Assembly: GCA_002419385.1 (NCBI GenBank)
Contig: DIFZ01000029.1
Location: forward strand, 37,592-101,591
DNA: 64,000 nt
Source of the DNA: Geobacter sp. UBA5735
GTDB taxonomy: Bacteria; Desulfobacterota; Desulfuromonadia; Geobacterales; Geobacteraceae
Reading direction: 5' to 3'
Part shown: one piece after another, positions 9,616 through 17,810 of the stretch
Layout of the letters: every line of letters begins with the position of its first letter
Position numbering within the stretch: position 1 is the first letter of the stretch
Translations under genes and position numbers: made by a program
The notes under the pieces: model-generated
The model's database searches: none
Seen by the model: only the letters and a program-made list of their open reading frames with translations
What the model was told of the DNA's origin: nothing

Positions 9616-9966
9616 TCATGAATTTTTTTTTCGATCAACGAGAGAAACAACTTTTCCGCTGTCCTTTTTCTTGCCACTGCCCTCATTCAACCCATTGCCG
9701 TTTCCTTCGCCAGCCTGTTCATCATGGCTCTCGGGCGGCATAACCCTTTCAAGCTGTACCGGAGTCCCTCCCATGGTAAAGGAAGCGCCATTGATCTGGC
9801 TCTCATCGAGAATCCAGGTGAACAACTGCAGCGGATGGGTAAGGACCAGCAGCCTGACCTGCCACCAGCCAGGCTTCACGTCGGGCGCGATGTCTTCGAC
9901 CCGTGCATAGAACGCAGGAAGGTTATCTATATGAATACAGACCAGATCTTGAATCGATGTCGCCAT
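9616..9966 (-). CDS. Conserved hypothetical protein, Geobacter-type
   Basis: A 116-residue soluble protein. The first 75 residues look like a compact globular domain (DNLPAFYARVEDIAPDVKPGW, then a hydrophobic strand and FTWILDESQINGASF), and the last 35 are a low-complexity Gly/Glu/Asn/Lys tail. I recall very similar short proteins in Geobacter genomes but know no function. It stands alone on the minus strand, about 330 bp from mraZ. Confidence 0.75.
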   Translation of the reverse strand: MATSIQDLVCIHIDNLPAFYARVEDIAPDVKPGWWQVRLLVLTHPLQLFTWILDESQINGASFTMGGTPVQLERVMPPESHDEQAGEGNGNGLNEGSGKKKDSGKVVSLVDRKKNS

Positions 9967-10180
9967 ACGTGCTCCCGAAACCCGTGCACCAGGTCATTTA
10001 CAGAGAGGCCATCCGGAGACCCAGGATGGACACAGCTGCAGTTTCCAGACCGGAAACGAGGATTTTTTTGTTCTGGCAAGGAAACCAAGGGTTTGCGCGG
10101 AGGCATACTTGAGTATGTCGCACAAGCAAGCCCACAGGTTGACACCGCCAGGGCAAAAAAAGACCGTTTCCGGACGGAAA

Positions 10181-10768
10181 CTACGTAATCATTCCGTCAG
10201 CCTGCCTGCGGAGATAGTGTTCATAAGCCATGAGCAGGCTTTTCATGACTGGTTTGCCCAAAAGACCTTCGATCAATCCGCAACGGGTCCGCAGTCCATT
10301 TTCAAGCTTGGCCAGCCGTTCAGCAGCTTCCGGCGCCAGAAGGCCGGAAAGCCCTTCGCACAGGAAGGTAATGCACGGCAAAGGGCGGAGGGAGGGCTCC
10401 ATCTGGCAGCCATCCTCTCCCATGTAGGGGCAGCAGCCCCCCTGGAACGAAGGCTTGACGATCTCCTCGCCACTTGAAAGGAACGCCAGGAGATCCACCA
10501 CTGAAAAATGATACTTTCCGGTCCTACAGCATGCTCCCCCGCAGTCGGCGCAGTACCTCTCAGCACCGATGTCCGCTGTCAAGGAATGCAATTCCCGCTT
10601 CTCAAGCCGAAGAGCGGACACCATTCCGGCCAGCGCAGTCCGGACATCGTCGCACAGCTCACCATACTCCCTGCAGACAACACTTACGGCAGCAGCCCAC
10701 ATTTCCTGATCCGTCAAAACACCGCTCCAAACTTGATAACAATGATGGATTGCATACAGGTCTTGCAT
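10181..10768 (-). CDS. Cysteine-cluster protein, YkgJ-like (zinc/iron chelating)
   Basis: The 195-residue protein has a dense cysteine pattern: CxxCxxxCC at residues 73-81, a CC pair near 112-113, and further Cys at about 121, 132 and 137. This spacing is characteristic of the YkgJ/CxxCxxCC family, thought to bind Zn or an Fe-S cluster; no reaction is established. It lies just after (3' of) rnpB on the same strand, but no shared regulation can be inferred. The start was not confirmed by a strong ribosome-binding site. Confidence 0.7.
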   Translation of the reverse strand: MQDLYAIHHCYQVWSGVLTDQEMWAAAVSVVCREYGELCDDVRTALAGMVSALRLEKRELHSLTADIGAERYCADCGGACCRTGKYHFSVVDLLAFLSSGEEIVKPSFQGGCCPYMGEDGCQMEPSLRPLPCITFLCEGLSGLLAPEAAERLAKLENGLRTRCGLIEGLLGKPVMKSLLMAYEHYLRRQADGMIT

Positions 10769-11051
10769 CCATCAGGGAAATTGGCTTGGCATACCTTGGT
10801 TTCCAATTTTGACATCAGCTTGGTCGAAGCAGTCCATAAGCCGGGTTCTGTTCCCGCCGCCGGTTACCCGTCGGAGGGTGATGACCATTCATCTAGCGCC
10901 ATCGTTGCCGATGGCGTCGAGCGGCCAACCCGGAGGCACGGGCGGGCAGCCCTTGGCGCCTCCCTATTAGGCCTTGCTCCTGGTGGGGTTTCCCGAGCAT
11001 TCGACGTCACCGCCGAACCTGGTGAGCTCTTACCTCACCCTTTCACCCTTA

Positions 11052-11078
11052 CCCGCCTACGCCAAGGCTTCGGCGGGC
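11052..11078. repeat. Palindromic repeat copy in rnpB (P12 region)
   Basis: This 27-nt hairpin (CCCGCC...GGCGGG arms) matches the copy at 11166-11192 in 24 of 27 positions. It occupies the distal P12-like helix, just before GGTAAGGGTG in the RNA sense. It may be a small dispersed palindromic element that inserted in tolerant loops. Confidence 0.75.
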
Positions 11079-11165
11079 GGTCTCCTCTCTGTGGCACTTT
11101 CCCTGGAGTCACCCCCGCTGGACGTTATCCAGCACCATGCCCTGCGGAGCCCGGACTTTCCTCTC

Positions 11166-11192
11166 CCCGCCTCTGCCGAGGCTTCGGCGGGC
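11166..11192. repeat. Palindromic repeat copy in rnpB (P3 region)
   Basis: The second copy of the 27-nt palindrome, in the P3 helix position just before GAGGAAAGTCCGGGC in the RNA sense. The two copies differ only around the loop, at three positions. Confidence 0.75.
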
Positions 11193-11231
11193 AGCGGTCA
11201 TCTAGCCTGCTTCGACCAAGCAGTACGATTG

Positions 11232-11963
11232 TTACACCTGGGCTTGCGTGTCCTCCCCTTCCTGGCGCAAAAAAAGCAGCCTCTGGCAATGGGGGCACTG
11301 CACAAGATTGTCCGCTTTGAACAGGCTGTTGAAGAGCTGTGGCGGAAGATTCATGTTGCACCCCAGACAAGAACCGCTGCGTGCTTCCACGATCGCCACC
11401 CCCTGGCGCTTCTCGCGAAGCTTGTCATAGCGCTTCATCATCGAGGGAGCAACCTGTTTTGCAGCAGCTTCACGGAACTCAAGGTCGGTACTGATCTCGG
11501 ATTCAAGCCGTTCAACCTTGTCCTTCAACTCGCTCTCCTGGGCCGAGGCACCGGTCTCGAACTCGTCGAGGGCCATTGACTGGTCGGAAATCGCTGCCTT
11601 CAGTTCTTCAATTCTGCTGATTTTCTGGAGAATCTGGTCTTCCAGCTCTGCCTTAACCTTCTTGGCAGCGGCAATTTCCTTCGATACGGCTTGATACTCC
11701 TTCTGGGTCTTGATCTCGCGCAACCGTCCTTCAGATCGGTTGATGGCATCCGTCTCCGTGGCGAGATTCTCCTCCAACGCCTGCTTTTCCTCTTCAACCG
11801 TGTCCAGGTCTGCGCCATAACCGGAAACCGAACGCCTGAGCTCCCCCACCTTCTCTTCCAAAGATGCTATCTCTTCCATCAACGACTGCTTCTCTCCACG
11901 CGACGAATCGATTTTCAGATCGATCTCCTGAAGTTGCGCCAGAATTTTCACGTTCTTGCCCAA
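11232..11963 (-). CDS. Coiled-coil C4 zinc-ribbon protein (DUF164/CdsZ-like)
   Basis: The 243-residue protein is almost entirely Glu/Lys-rich heptads forming an antiparallel coiled coil (about residues 5-185), followed by a C4 zinc ribbon with CxxC pairs at 199/202 and 223/226. This is the architecture of the YBL-family zinc-ribbon proteins linked in some bacteria to ribosome hibernation or secretion chaperoning; the role here is not known. It lies 57 bp after the Nif3-family gene and 11 bp before rnpB, an arrangement probably read from one promoter. Confidence 0.85.
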   Translation of the reverse strand: MGKNVKILAQLQEIDLKIDSSRGEKQSLMEEIASLEEKVGELRRSVSGYGADLDTVEEEKQALEENLATETDAINRSEGRLREIKTQKEYQAVSKEIAAAKKVKAELEDQILQKISRIEELKAAISDQSMALDEFETGASAQESELKDKVERLESEISTDLEFREAAAKQVAPSMMKRYDKLREKRQGVAIVEARSGSCLGCNMNLPPQLFNSLFKADNLVQCPHCQRLLFLRQEGEDTQAQV

Positions 11964-12020
11964 AACCTACCTCCTGTCTTCCTTTGGCGATACGTACACA
12001 AGCCTGCACATAACTTTTTT

Positions 12021-13136
12021 TCAACAATATCCGAAGGGATCACGTTCACTTTCGCAGGCCATGATTTCCGCGGTGAAACCCTTTGCCGTCACTTCTTCCC
12101 GGAGCCGCGCGCAAACCCCGCTGACCATGGGGATTTCCGATGCGAAATGACCAATGTCGACAAGGGCGATGCCCAGCATTTCCGCTTCCCGCGCATCGTG
12201 ATACTTGACATCACCGGTCACCAGCACGTCCGCGCCGAGGCCATGGGCGTGACGCAGCAACGACGCACCGCTGCCGGCGCAGAGCGCGACTTTGTCCGTC
12301 AATCGTGCACCGTCACCGACGACCCTGAGAGCGACGAGACGCAACGCATCTTTCATACGGCTTGCAAGCTGCGCGAGCGGCAATGGCGCGCTCAGATGCC
12401 CAATCCTTCCCAACCCGCGGCAGGACCCCTTGTTGAGCAACGGATAGAGATCAAAAGCCGGCTCCTCATAGGGATGAGCCGCTACCAGGGCCCTGCATGC
12501 CGCCGGCACGTCTTCAGCCCGCAGCAGAACTTCTATGCGCTTCTCCTCCGCATATTCACGTCGGCCGGGAGATCCCAGAAAGGGCTCGGCTCCGGGCAAT
12601 GGCCTGAACGTACCCACACCCTCGGTCTGGAAAGAGCACTCACTGTAATTGCCGATACGGCCGCTGGACCGGAAAAGAGCCTCCATCACCTTTTCCTCAT
12701 GGCCTTTCGGGACGAAAACGGCGAGCTTCACCAGCTCTTCACTGTCATGCCGGGCAAGGGGCTCGACACGTGTGAGACCGATCCTTTCGGCCAGGAGATC
12801 ATTGATCCCGCCATCTGCGATGTCGTAATTGGTATGCAGTGCTGCGATGCTGAGATTGTTCCGGAGAGCTTTCGCCAGGATCTTTCCCGGCTGTTCCTGC
12901 AGATTCAGGGATCGAATCGGTTTGAAGATGAGGGGATGGTGCGTGAGCAACAGCTGGCAGCCTGAGGCAACAGCTTCATCGACTGCTTCCCGGCAGGGAT
13001 CCAGCGAGATCATGATGCGCGCAGCCGCTGCGGTGGGGTCACCAAGTTGCAGACCCACATTGTCCCACTCTTCGGCTAACCTGAATGGCGCAATTCCATC
13101 AATTATTTCAAGTATATCAGATACTCTGGGTCTCAT
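12021..13136 (-). CDS. Nif3-like dinuclear metal-centre protein (YqfO type)
   Basis: The 371-residue protein has both halves of the NIF3 fold (EWDNVGLQLGD and LLTHHPLIF at the N terminus; TGDVKYHDAREAE and DIGHFASE at the C terminus), supplying the His/Asp/Glu ligands for two metal ions, with an inserted PII-like domain at about residues 130-240. Such proteins have been linked to GTP cyclohydrolase I type 2 activity, but that is not settled. The start MRPRVSDILE was preferred to a GTG-type start nine codons earlier because it matches the family. A strong hairpin ends only 14 bp upstream of this start. Confidence 0.9.
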   Translation of the reverse strand: MRPRVSDILEIIDGIAPFRLAEEWDNVGLQLGDPTAAAARIMISLDPCREAVDEAVASGCQLLLTHHPLIFKPIRSLNLQEQPGKILAKALRNNLSIAALHTNYDIADGGINDLLAERIGLTRVEPLARHDSEELVKLAVFVPKGHEEKVMEALFRSSGRIGNYSECSFQTEGVGTFRPLPGAEPFLGSPGRREYAEEKRIEVLLRAEDVPAACRALVAAHPYEEPAFDLYPLLNKGSCRGLGRIGHLSAPLPLAQLASRMKDALRLVALRVVGDGARLTDKVALCAGSGASLLRHAHGLGADVLVTGDVKYHDAREAEMLGIALVDIGHFASEIPMVSGVCARLREEVTAKGFTAEIMACESERDPFGYC

Positions 13137-13150
13137 GCTCCGAGCCAAAA

Positions 13151-13186
13151 GAAAAGAGTGCAACCTTACTGGGTTGCACTCTTTTC
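13151..13186 (-). terminator. Hairpin terminator between tRNA and nif3-like gene
   Basis: A perfect 15-bp stem (GAAAAGAGTGCAACC with GGTTGCACTCTTTTC) around a 6-nt loop, followed on the minus strand by TTTTCTTTTGG. It lies 71 bp after the tRNA 3' end and fits a rho-independent terminator of the tRNA transcript. It also sits 14 bp before the nif3-like start, so it may act as an attenuator or leave that gene with a very short leader. Confidence 0.75.
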
Positions 13187-13257
13187 TGCTCTTTCGAGTC
13201 GCTATTTTTACTGCATTGGCACCGTACAGGCATCCCCAATCATCCCGTGAATCAGGT

Positions 13258-13334
13258 TGGTGGGCCCACCAGGATTCGAACCTGGGACCTACCGGTTATG
13301 AGCCGGTAGCTCTAGCCAGCTGAGCTATAGGCCC
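13258..13334 (-). tRNA. tRNA with anticodon CAT, probably tRNA-Ile2
   Basis: A 77-nt cloverleaf with encoded CCA: acceptor GGGCCTA/TGGGCCC, D stem GCTC/GAGC, anticodon stem ACCGG/CCGGT with loop CTCATAA, T stem CCAGG/CCTGG with TTCGAAT. CAT can be Met or Ile2 (C34 changed to lysidine by TilS). The C4:G69 and C5:G68 acceptor pairs that E. coli TilS reads are both present, and the start is not of initiator type, so Ile2 is favoured; elongator Met is not excluded. Confidence 0.92.
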
Positions 13335-13387
13335 GCAAAGTGAACTTACATGATAGGAAATGCGCCGTGCCGTGTCAAGGCTTTTGA

Positions 13388-14080
13388 TTACCGCCCAGCC
13401 ACTTTTCCGCGGGATTGGGCGAATTTGCGTTCACACTCGGCCGACAGCCACTGTGCCCAACCATCCAGACCGGTGCCTGTCCTGCAGGATATTTCGAACA
13501 TGGGCGGCATGGGCTTGACAGCGGCAACGCCGTCGCAGAACATCTTCCTGTCGAACTCCATGGCTTCCAGGAGGTCTGTCTTGTTGATCAGCACCGCATC
13601 GGCCCGCAGATAGATGGATGGGTACTTGTAAGGCTTGTCATGACCTTCGGTCGTGCTGGCTATGACTATGTTCAGGTCTTCACCCAGCGAGAATTCTGAA
13701 GGGCACACTAGGTTGCCCACATTCTCGATGAACAGTATGGTCGGCGTGTCAAAGGTGAACTTGCCGCTTGCCTGCATGATCATATTGGCATCAAGATGGC
13801 ACATGTTTCCGGTGTTGATCTGCTCGACCGGTATGCCCCTTTCGGCCATCACATCGGCATCGATCCGTGAAGCCATGTCCCCCTCGATAACCGCACAAGC
13901 ATACCGGTCCTTCAGGACTTCGATCGTTTTCAGTATGGTGCTGGTCTTGCCTGCTCCCGGCGCAGCCATGACATTCACCACCAGTACACCGTTAGCCTTG
14001 AAGAATTCGCGGTTCCTGCAGGCAAGAGTTTCGTTGGCCTCGAGGATGTTTCTCCGTATCTCAATCCGCCCCATCATCAA
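13388..14080 (-). CDS. hypB: Hydrogenase nickel-insertion GTPase HypB
   Basis: HypB works with HypA to insert nickel in the large subunit of NiFe hydrogenases. The 230-residue protein has the SIMIBI GTPase motifs: P-loop MAAPGAGKTS (about residues 38-47), EGDMASRIDAD, ENVGNLVCP and NKTDLLE. The N-terminal His-rich nickel store seen in some HypB proteins is absent. It overlaps hypA by about 20 bp, starts with three tandem Met codons, and closes the ech-hyp gene run. Confidence 0.96.
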   Translation of the reverse strand: MMMGRIEIRRNILEANETLACRNREFFKANGVLVVNVMAAPGAGKTSTILKTIEVLKDRYACAVIEGDMASRIDADVMAERGIPVEQINTGNMCHLDANMIMQASGKFTFDTPTILFIENVGNLVCPSEFSLGEDLNIVIASTTEGHDKPYKYPSIYLRADAVLINKTDLLEAMEFDRKMFCDGVAAVKPMPPMFEISCRTGTGLDGWAQWLSAECERKFAQSRGKVAGR

Positions 14081-14413
14081 CCTCGATACTCTCGATGTAG
14101 AACTCCTGTCCCTTGTCAGCGATTATGCTCTTTCCTCCGCAACGGGGACAATTCATGCCAATGTGTCTGCCTGAAAAAAGCTGTCCGCAGGCCTTGCAGA
14201 CAAATTCCGGTGCTATCCTTTTGAACTGCAGAACCGCATCCTCAAGGACAGTGTCCTTTGTCATTATCTGGAAATAGAACTGTACCGAATCATCTACGAT
14301 ACTGGTCAAATCACCGATGACAAGGGTTATGGCCGTCACCTTGGGAAGGTTTTTTTTTTAACCTCGTCGGTGACGACCTGGATCAGACCTTCCGTTACTG
14401 ACAATTCATGCAT
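14061..14413 (-). pseudogene. hypA: Hydrogenase nickel chaperone HypA, frame interrupted at A10 run
   Basis: HypA binds Ni at Met1-His2-Glu3 and zinc at two CxxC pairs and delivers nickel with HypB. The start ATG at 14413 (MHELSVTEGLIQ) has AGGTGA before it, but after about 18 codons a run of ten A (14350-14359) moves translation to a TGA. The rest of the protein (VTAITLVIGDL..., CKACGQLF, CPRCGG) continues in the next frame to 14061. Eight or eleven A would restore one frame of about 117 residues. It could be a sequence error, a decayed gene, or a gene read by polymerase slippage; a fragment starting at the internal GTG would lack the nickel-binding His2. Confidence 0.88.
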
Positions 14414-14444
14414 CTTTTCACCTGTCAGGTATAAGTTGGGTAGA

Positions 14445-14804
14445 TTAGGTCGCTGCGGGTTCAGCGGATTCCTTTGGCTGCTGAACGTGCACTACCATGT
14501 CCTTCTCGGCAAGCGGAGTCCTGTACAGACTTTCCTGGTACAGACATTTGACGGGACAGACATCGACACAGACGCCGCAGTAAACGCAGGCGAATGGATC
14601 AACTTCCCATGTCTTCGCCTGTTTGTCAACCTTGATGCACTGTGACGGGCACCGCATCTGGCACACGCCGCAGAGGATACATTTGTCCATCTCGATCTTC
14701 AACTCGCCTTTTGAATGCTTGAAGGTTTCCCTTTTATGAAACGGATAGAGGCGAGTGGCGTATTTCGTCAGCAGATTTTTCAGAATCGTTTTGGTCATGA
14801 ACAT
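14445..14804 (-). CDS. echF: Ech hydrogenase subunit F, two [4Fe-4S] ferredoxin
   Basis: A 119-residue NuoI-like polyferredoxin that carries electrons between ferredoxin and the EchC cluster. Two [4Fe-4S] motifs are seen: CILCGVCQMRCP (about residues 42-53) and CVYCGVCVDVCP (about 73-84). It follows echE by 18 bp and is the last of the six ech genes; hypA begins 31 bp later. The first Met was kept; the third codon is also Met. Confidence 0.93.
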   Translation of the reverse strand: MFMTKTILKNLLTKYATRLYPFHKRETFKHSKGELKIEMDKCILCGVCQMRCPSQCIKVDKQAKTWEVDPFACVYCGVCVDVCPVKCLYQESLYRTPLAEKDMVVHVQQPKESAEPAAT

Positions 14805-14822
14805 GGTGCGCTCTCCCGTTGA

Positions 14823-15899
14823 TTAGCGTTCCGTGCAGCTTATGCAGGGGTCGATGGTCAGAATCAGAACCGGGACGTCGGCAAGATCGCAACCCGGCAG
14901 CATGTCCAGGAGAGGGGGAATATTCGCAAACGTCGGTGTGCGGATCCTGACCCTCTCCAGGAACTTCTTGCCTGCTCCCCTGATATAATAGAGACACTCT
15001 CCTCGGGGTTGCTCAACGCGGGATATCACCTCTCCAGTGGGCAGGCCTTTGGGTTTCACTGCCAGTTCACCTTCCGGCAGCTTGGAAAAAGCCTGACGAA
15101 CGAGGTCGATAGCCTGGAAGACTTCGTTAAAACGGACAACCGTACGGGCATAGCAGTCTCCGTCTGTTTCGACGACCGGCGCAAAATCAAGCTCGGAATA
15201 AGCGGCATAGCCTGTCTGACGCATATCCTGGGCGATCCCGCTCGCACGGAGAGTAGGACCGGCAGCCCCGAGTTCATACGCTTTTTCTTTCGTCAGGACC
15301 CCTTTCCCAACAGTCCTGAGTTTCACCGTGTAGTCGTCCAGAATGGTGGACTTGAGCTGCAGCGTCTCTTTCTCGACTTTCTTCAGCGTATCAAGAATCC
15401 ATTGTGCCGATTCGGCGCTGATATCCCTCCTGACACCGCCAACCTGGTTCACCGAGAGAATGACCCGGTTCCCCGCAGTCTCTTCCTGGAGATCCATGAC
15501 CCGTTCGCGGATTCTCCAGAACTGCATGAACAGGCTCTCGAAACCGAACGCATCGGCAAACAGCCCCAGCCAGAGAAGATGGCTGTGAATCCTGTGCATC
15601 TCAGCCCAGATGGTCCGCAGATAGTTCGCCCTGGAAGGTACCTCCAGGCCCATCAGCGACTCGATCCCCTGGCAGTAGCAGAGGGCGTGCATGCAACTGC
15701 AGATCCCGCACACACGCTCGACAATGTATATCATCTGATTGTGATCGCGTATTTCAGCGAGCTTTTCCAACCCGCGGTGAACGTAGCCCAGCTTGGGAAT
15801 CGCCTCTTTTACAATTTCGTCCTCGATCGTCAGGGTCAGATGCAGCGGCTCCGGCAGAACCGGGTGCTGCGGCCCGAAAGGTAGTACTGTCTTTGCCAT
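14823..15899 (-). CDS. echE: Ech hydrogenase large (NiFe) subunit
   Basis: The catalytic subunit of a group 4 energy-converting hydrogenase, 358 residues. Both nickel ligand pairs are present: RVCGIC (Cys64, Cys67) and DPCISC (Cys352, Cys355). The protein ends TER only three residues after the last Cys, so it has no C-terminal peptide to be removed by a maturation protease. It lies between echD and echF in the operon. Confidence 0.96.
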   Translation of the reverse strand: MAKTVLPFGPQHPVLPEPLHLTLTIEDEIVKEAIPKLGYVHRGLEKLAEIRDHNQMIYIVERVCGICSCMHALCYCQGIESLMGLEVPSRANYLRTIWAEMHRIHSHLLWLGLFADAFGFESLFMQFWRIRERVMDLQEETAGNRVILSVNQVGGVRRDISAESAQWILDTLKKVEKETLQLKSTILDDYTVKLRTVGKGVLTKEKAYELGAAGPTLRASGIAQDMRQTGYAAYSELDFAPVVETDGDCYARTVVRFNEVFQAIDLVRQAFSKLPEGELAVKPKGLPTGEVISRVEQPRGECLYYIRGAGKKFLERVRIRTPTFANIPPLLDMLPGCDLADVPVLILTIDPCISCTER

Positions 15900-15981
15900 G
15901 TACGTATGCCTCCTCTTCCTGGTCAGCGCGCATATGTTTCACTGTTTGAACATTTCCGGCGCCTGTTGTCGACACCTCACC

Positions 15982-16365
15982 TCACACCCTCTTGAGACCG
16001 ATGTTGCAGAAGGGTGTCTTCTGAACTTCTTCATCGCTGTACAACATGCCCTGGAAATCCAGGGGGATACCGTCGAACTCAACGCCGAAATGCTCTTTTA
16101 TTTCATTTTCCACCAGAAAAGCGCAGGAGTATACGGATGCTATGCTTCCTATCTTGCTTCCCTTCGGGACGTCAACCCTGAGATTCCTGAGCTCCAGGTC
16201 CTTGTCGAAGTGATACAGCACGCAAACACTATCTTCGAGCTCCGCGGACGACATGGTAACGAATCTGAACCCTTCGTCCTTCAGCTCTCTTGAAAGGGTA
16301 ATGACCTCATCGGGCCGTACTTCAGCCGTATTCTCTTCTGTTATGACCACCACGCTATCTATCAT
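15982..16365 (-). CDS. echD: Ech hydrogenase subunit D (NuoC-like)
   Basis: A 127-residue homologue of the 30-kDa NuoC subunit of complex I, with the late signature FLVENEIKEHFGVEFDG that contacts the large subunit. NuoC proteins bind no cofactor. GGGAGG precedes the ATG. The 82-bp gap to echE is the largest inside the operon; no terminator is seen there. Confidence 0.9.
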   Translation of the reverse strand: MIDSVVVITEENTAEVRPDEVITLSRELKDEGFRFVTMSSAELEDSVCVLYHFDKDLELRNLRVDVPKGSKIGSIASVYSCAFLVENEIKEHFGVEFDGIPLDFQGMLYSDEEVQKTPFCNIGLKRV

Positions 16366-16388
16366 GGAACAAGCCTCCCTGTTTCGTG

Positions 16389-16877
16389 CTATCGTGCCGT
16401 TATGGCAGACTGGGTTTTTTCAAGGCGCTCGAAGATGCCTTGATCGACTTTCTTGCCCTTTTCCGCCAGCTTTCCCAGCGCAATGACAACTCCGTCGATT
16501 ATGGCCTCCGGCTTGGGCGCGCATCCCGAAACATACGCATCGACCGGGATGACCCGGTCAACCCCGCCGACGACGTTGTAGGCTTCACGGAAAACCCCGC
16601 CGCTCGTGCCGCAGGCGCCGATTGCCACGACCACTTTCGGCTCGGGCATCTGGTCATAGATATTCTTCAGGGCCTTCTTGTTCCGATGATTCACCGTTCC
16701 GGTCACAACCAGAATATCGGCATGTTTGGGATTTCCCACATTGATGATGCCAAATCGCTCGATATCATAGACAGGGGTCAAACATGCCAGCACCTCAATA
16801 TCGCATCCATTGCAGCTGCCACAATCGAAATGGATCAGCCAGGGGGATTTCACTCGTGATGTTGATATAAGACTCAT
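16389..16877 (-). CDS. echC: Ech hydrogenase small subunit
   Basis: A NuoB-like subunit with one [4Fe-4S] cluster next to the NiFe site. Cluster ligands are in FDCGSCNGCDIE (about residues 18-29), IGACGTSGGVF and VSGCAPKPEAI. ATG 16877 (MSLISTSRV) was chosen over one eight codons earlier because GAGG stands 9 nt before it. The protein is 162 residues. Confidence 0.94.
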   Translation of the reverse strand: MSLISTSRVKSPWLIHFDCGSCNGCDIEVLACLTPVYDIERFGIINVGNPKHADILVVTGTVNHRNKKALKNIYDQMPEPKVVVAIGACGTSGGVFREAYNVVGGVDRVIPVDAYVSGCAPKPEAIIDGVVIALGKLAEKGKKVDQGIFERLEKTQSAITAR

Positions 16878-16946
16878 AATCGCTAACCTCTTTTCAATCA
16901 AGATGGGAACGTCATCTCGAAACGCTGTATGCCAGGTAACGGAAAC

Positions 16947-17810
16947 CTACTTTATTTTCGCATAGATCCAGAAATAATTGGCAAAAGACATGAGCAGCCC
17001 TCCGGTCCAGGCATGGGGAAGCATCCATCTCCAGGTAAGGCGCGCAGTGATGTTGTCGACGAGAATTTCTCCAAAGTAGGTGACCACAATCAAAACCGAC
17101 ATCCAGATCAAGTTGGTATGCCAGAAGAGTGCACACAGCCCCAGGATGAAAACAGTCTCATACCAGTGAGATATCTCGATTACCCCAAGATACGGCCCCG
17201 AATACTCGGTCATGACACCTTTTACCAGCTCCTGGTGGGCGTGATGGGAGGTAGAGATGTCGAACGGCGATTTTCGAAGCTTGATGACAATCGCGTAACC
17301 CAGCACGACAAAGAGAAGCGGCAGTGCTATAAGAAGCGGTTCGTGATAATTCGCCACGATCTCGGAAATCTTGAAGCTTCCCGTTTCCAGATAGATGCCC
17401 ACGAACACCAGGATGATGAGGGGTTCGTAGGTCAGCATCTGGATCAATTCACGCTGTGCGCCTATCTGGCTGTACGGCGATTCGGCAGCCAAGGCTCCGA
17501 TGACGAGAAACACCCCGCCGACTGCCAGAACGAAGAAGATAAGCAGCAAGTCGGACTGGAGAGCGAGAAGCACAACGGTCAGTATATTGGCGGCCAGGTA
17601 CATGTAGGCACAGAAAATCTGCCAGTAATTGCAAACCATCTTTTCCTTGCCGAAAAGTTTGAAGACATCGTAGAAGGGCTGGAGAATCGGGGGACCGTAG
17701 CGACCCTGAAGACGTGCGGTGACCTTTCGGTCAATCCCTGCTACCAGCCCGCCCACCAGCGGTGATAAAAATACTGCTGCTATGACTGCAATCACGTCAA
17801 ATGTGTTCAT
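16947..17810 (-). CDS. echB: Ech hydrogenase membrane subunit B (NuoH-like)
   Basis: A 287-residue inner-membrane protein with about eight helices, homologous to NuoH/ND1, which joins the soluble arm to the proton-moving arm. The loop signatures DRKVTARLQGRYGPP near residue 28 and RKSPFDISTSHHAHQEL near residue 184 are visible. It overlaps echA by 4 bp. Confidence 0.95.
   Translation of the reverse strand: MNTFDVIAVIAAVFLSPLVGGLVAGIDRKVTARLQGRYGPPILQPFYDVFKLFGKEKMVCNYWQIFCAYMYLAANILTVVLLALQSDLLLIFFVLAVGGVFLVIGALAAESPYSQIGAQRELIQMLTYEPLIILVFVGIYLETGSFKISEIVANYHEPLLIALPLLFVVLGYAIVIKLRKSPFDISTSHHAHQELVKGVMTEYSGPYLGVIEISHWYETVFILGLCALFWHTNLIWMSVLIVVTYFGEILVDNITARLTWRWMLPHAWTGGLLMSFANYFWIYAKIK

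Larger units (their letters stand above)
10819..11220 (-). ncRNA. rnpB: RNase P RNA, bacterial type A
   Basis: RNase P RNA is the catalytic subunit that removes 5' leaders from tRNA precursors. On the minus strand the ends pair perfectly as helix P1 (CTTGGTCGAAGCAG with CTGCTTCGACCAAG). The universal segments follow in order: GAGGAAAGTCCGGGCT near the 5' end, GGTAAGGGTGAAAGGGTG, GGTAAGAGC, AAACCCC and the 3' AGAACCCGGCTTATGG. At 402 nt it is of normal size. It begins 11 bp after the stop of the zinc-ribbon gene, so its promoter, if separate, lies inside that gene. Confidence 0.97.

Noticed and set aside
10508..11320. 270-residue plus-strand frame over rnpB
   Set aside because: It covers the RNase P RNA and the end of the zinc-ribbon gene on the other strand; the RNA identification is unambiguous.
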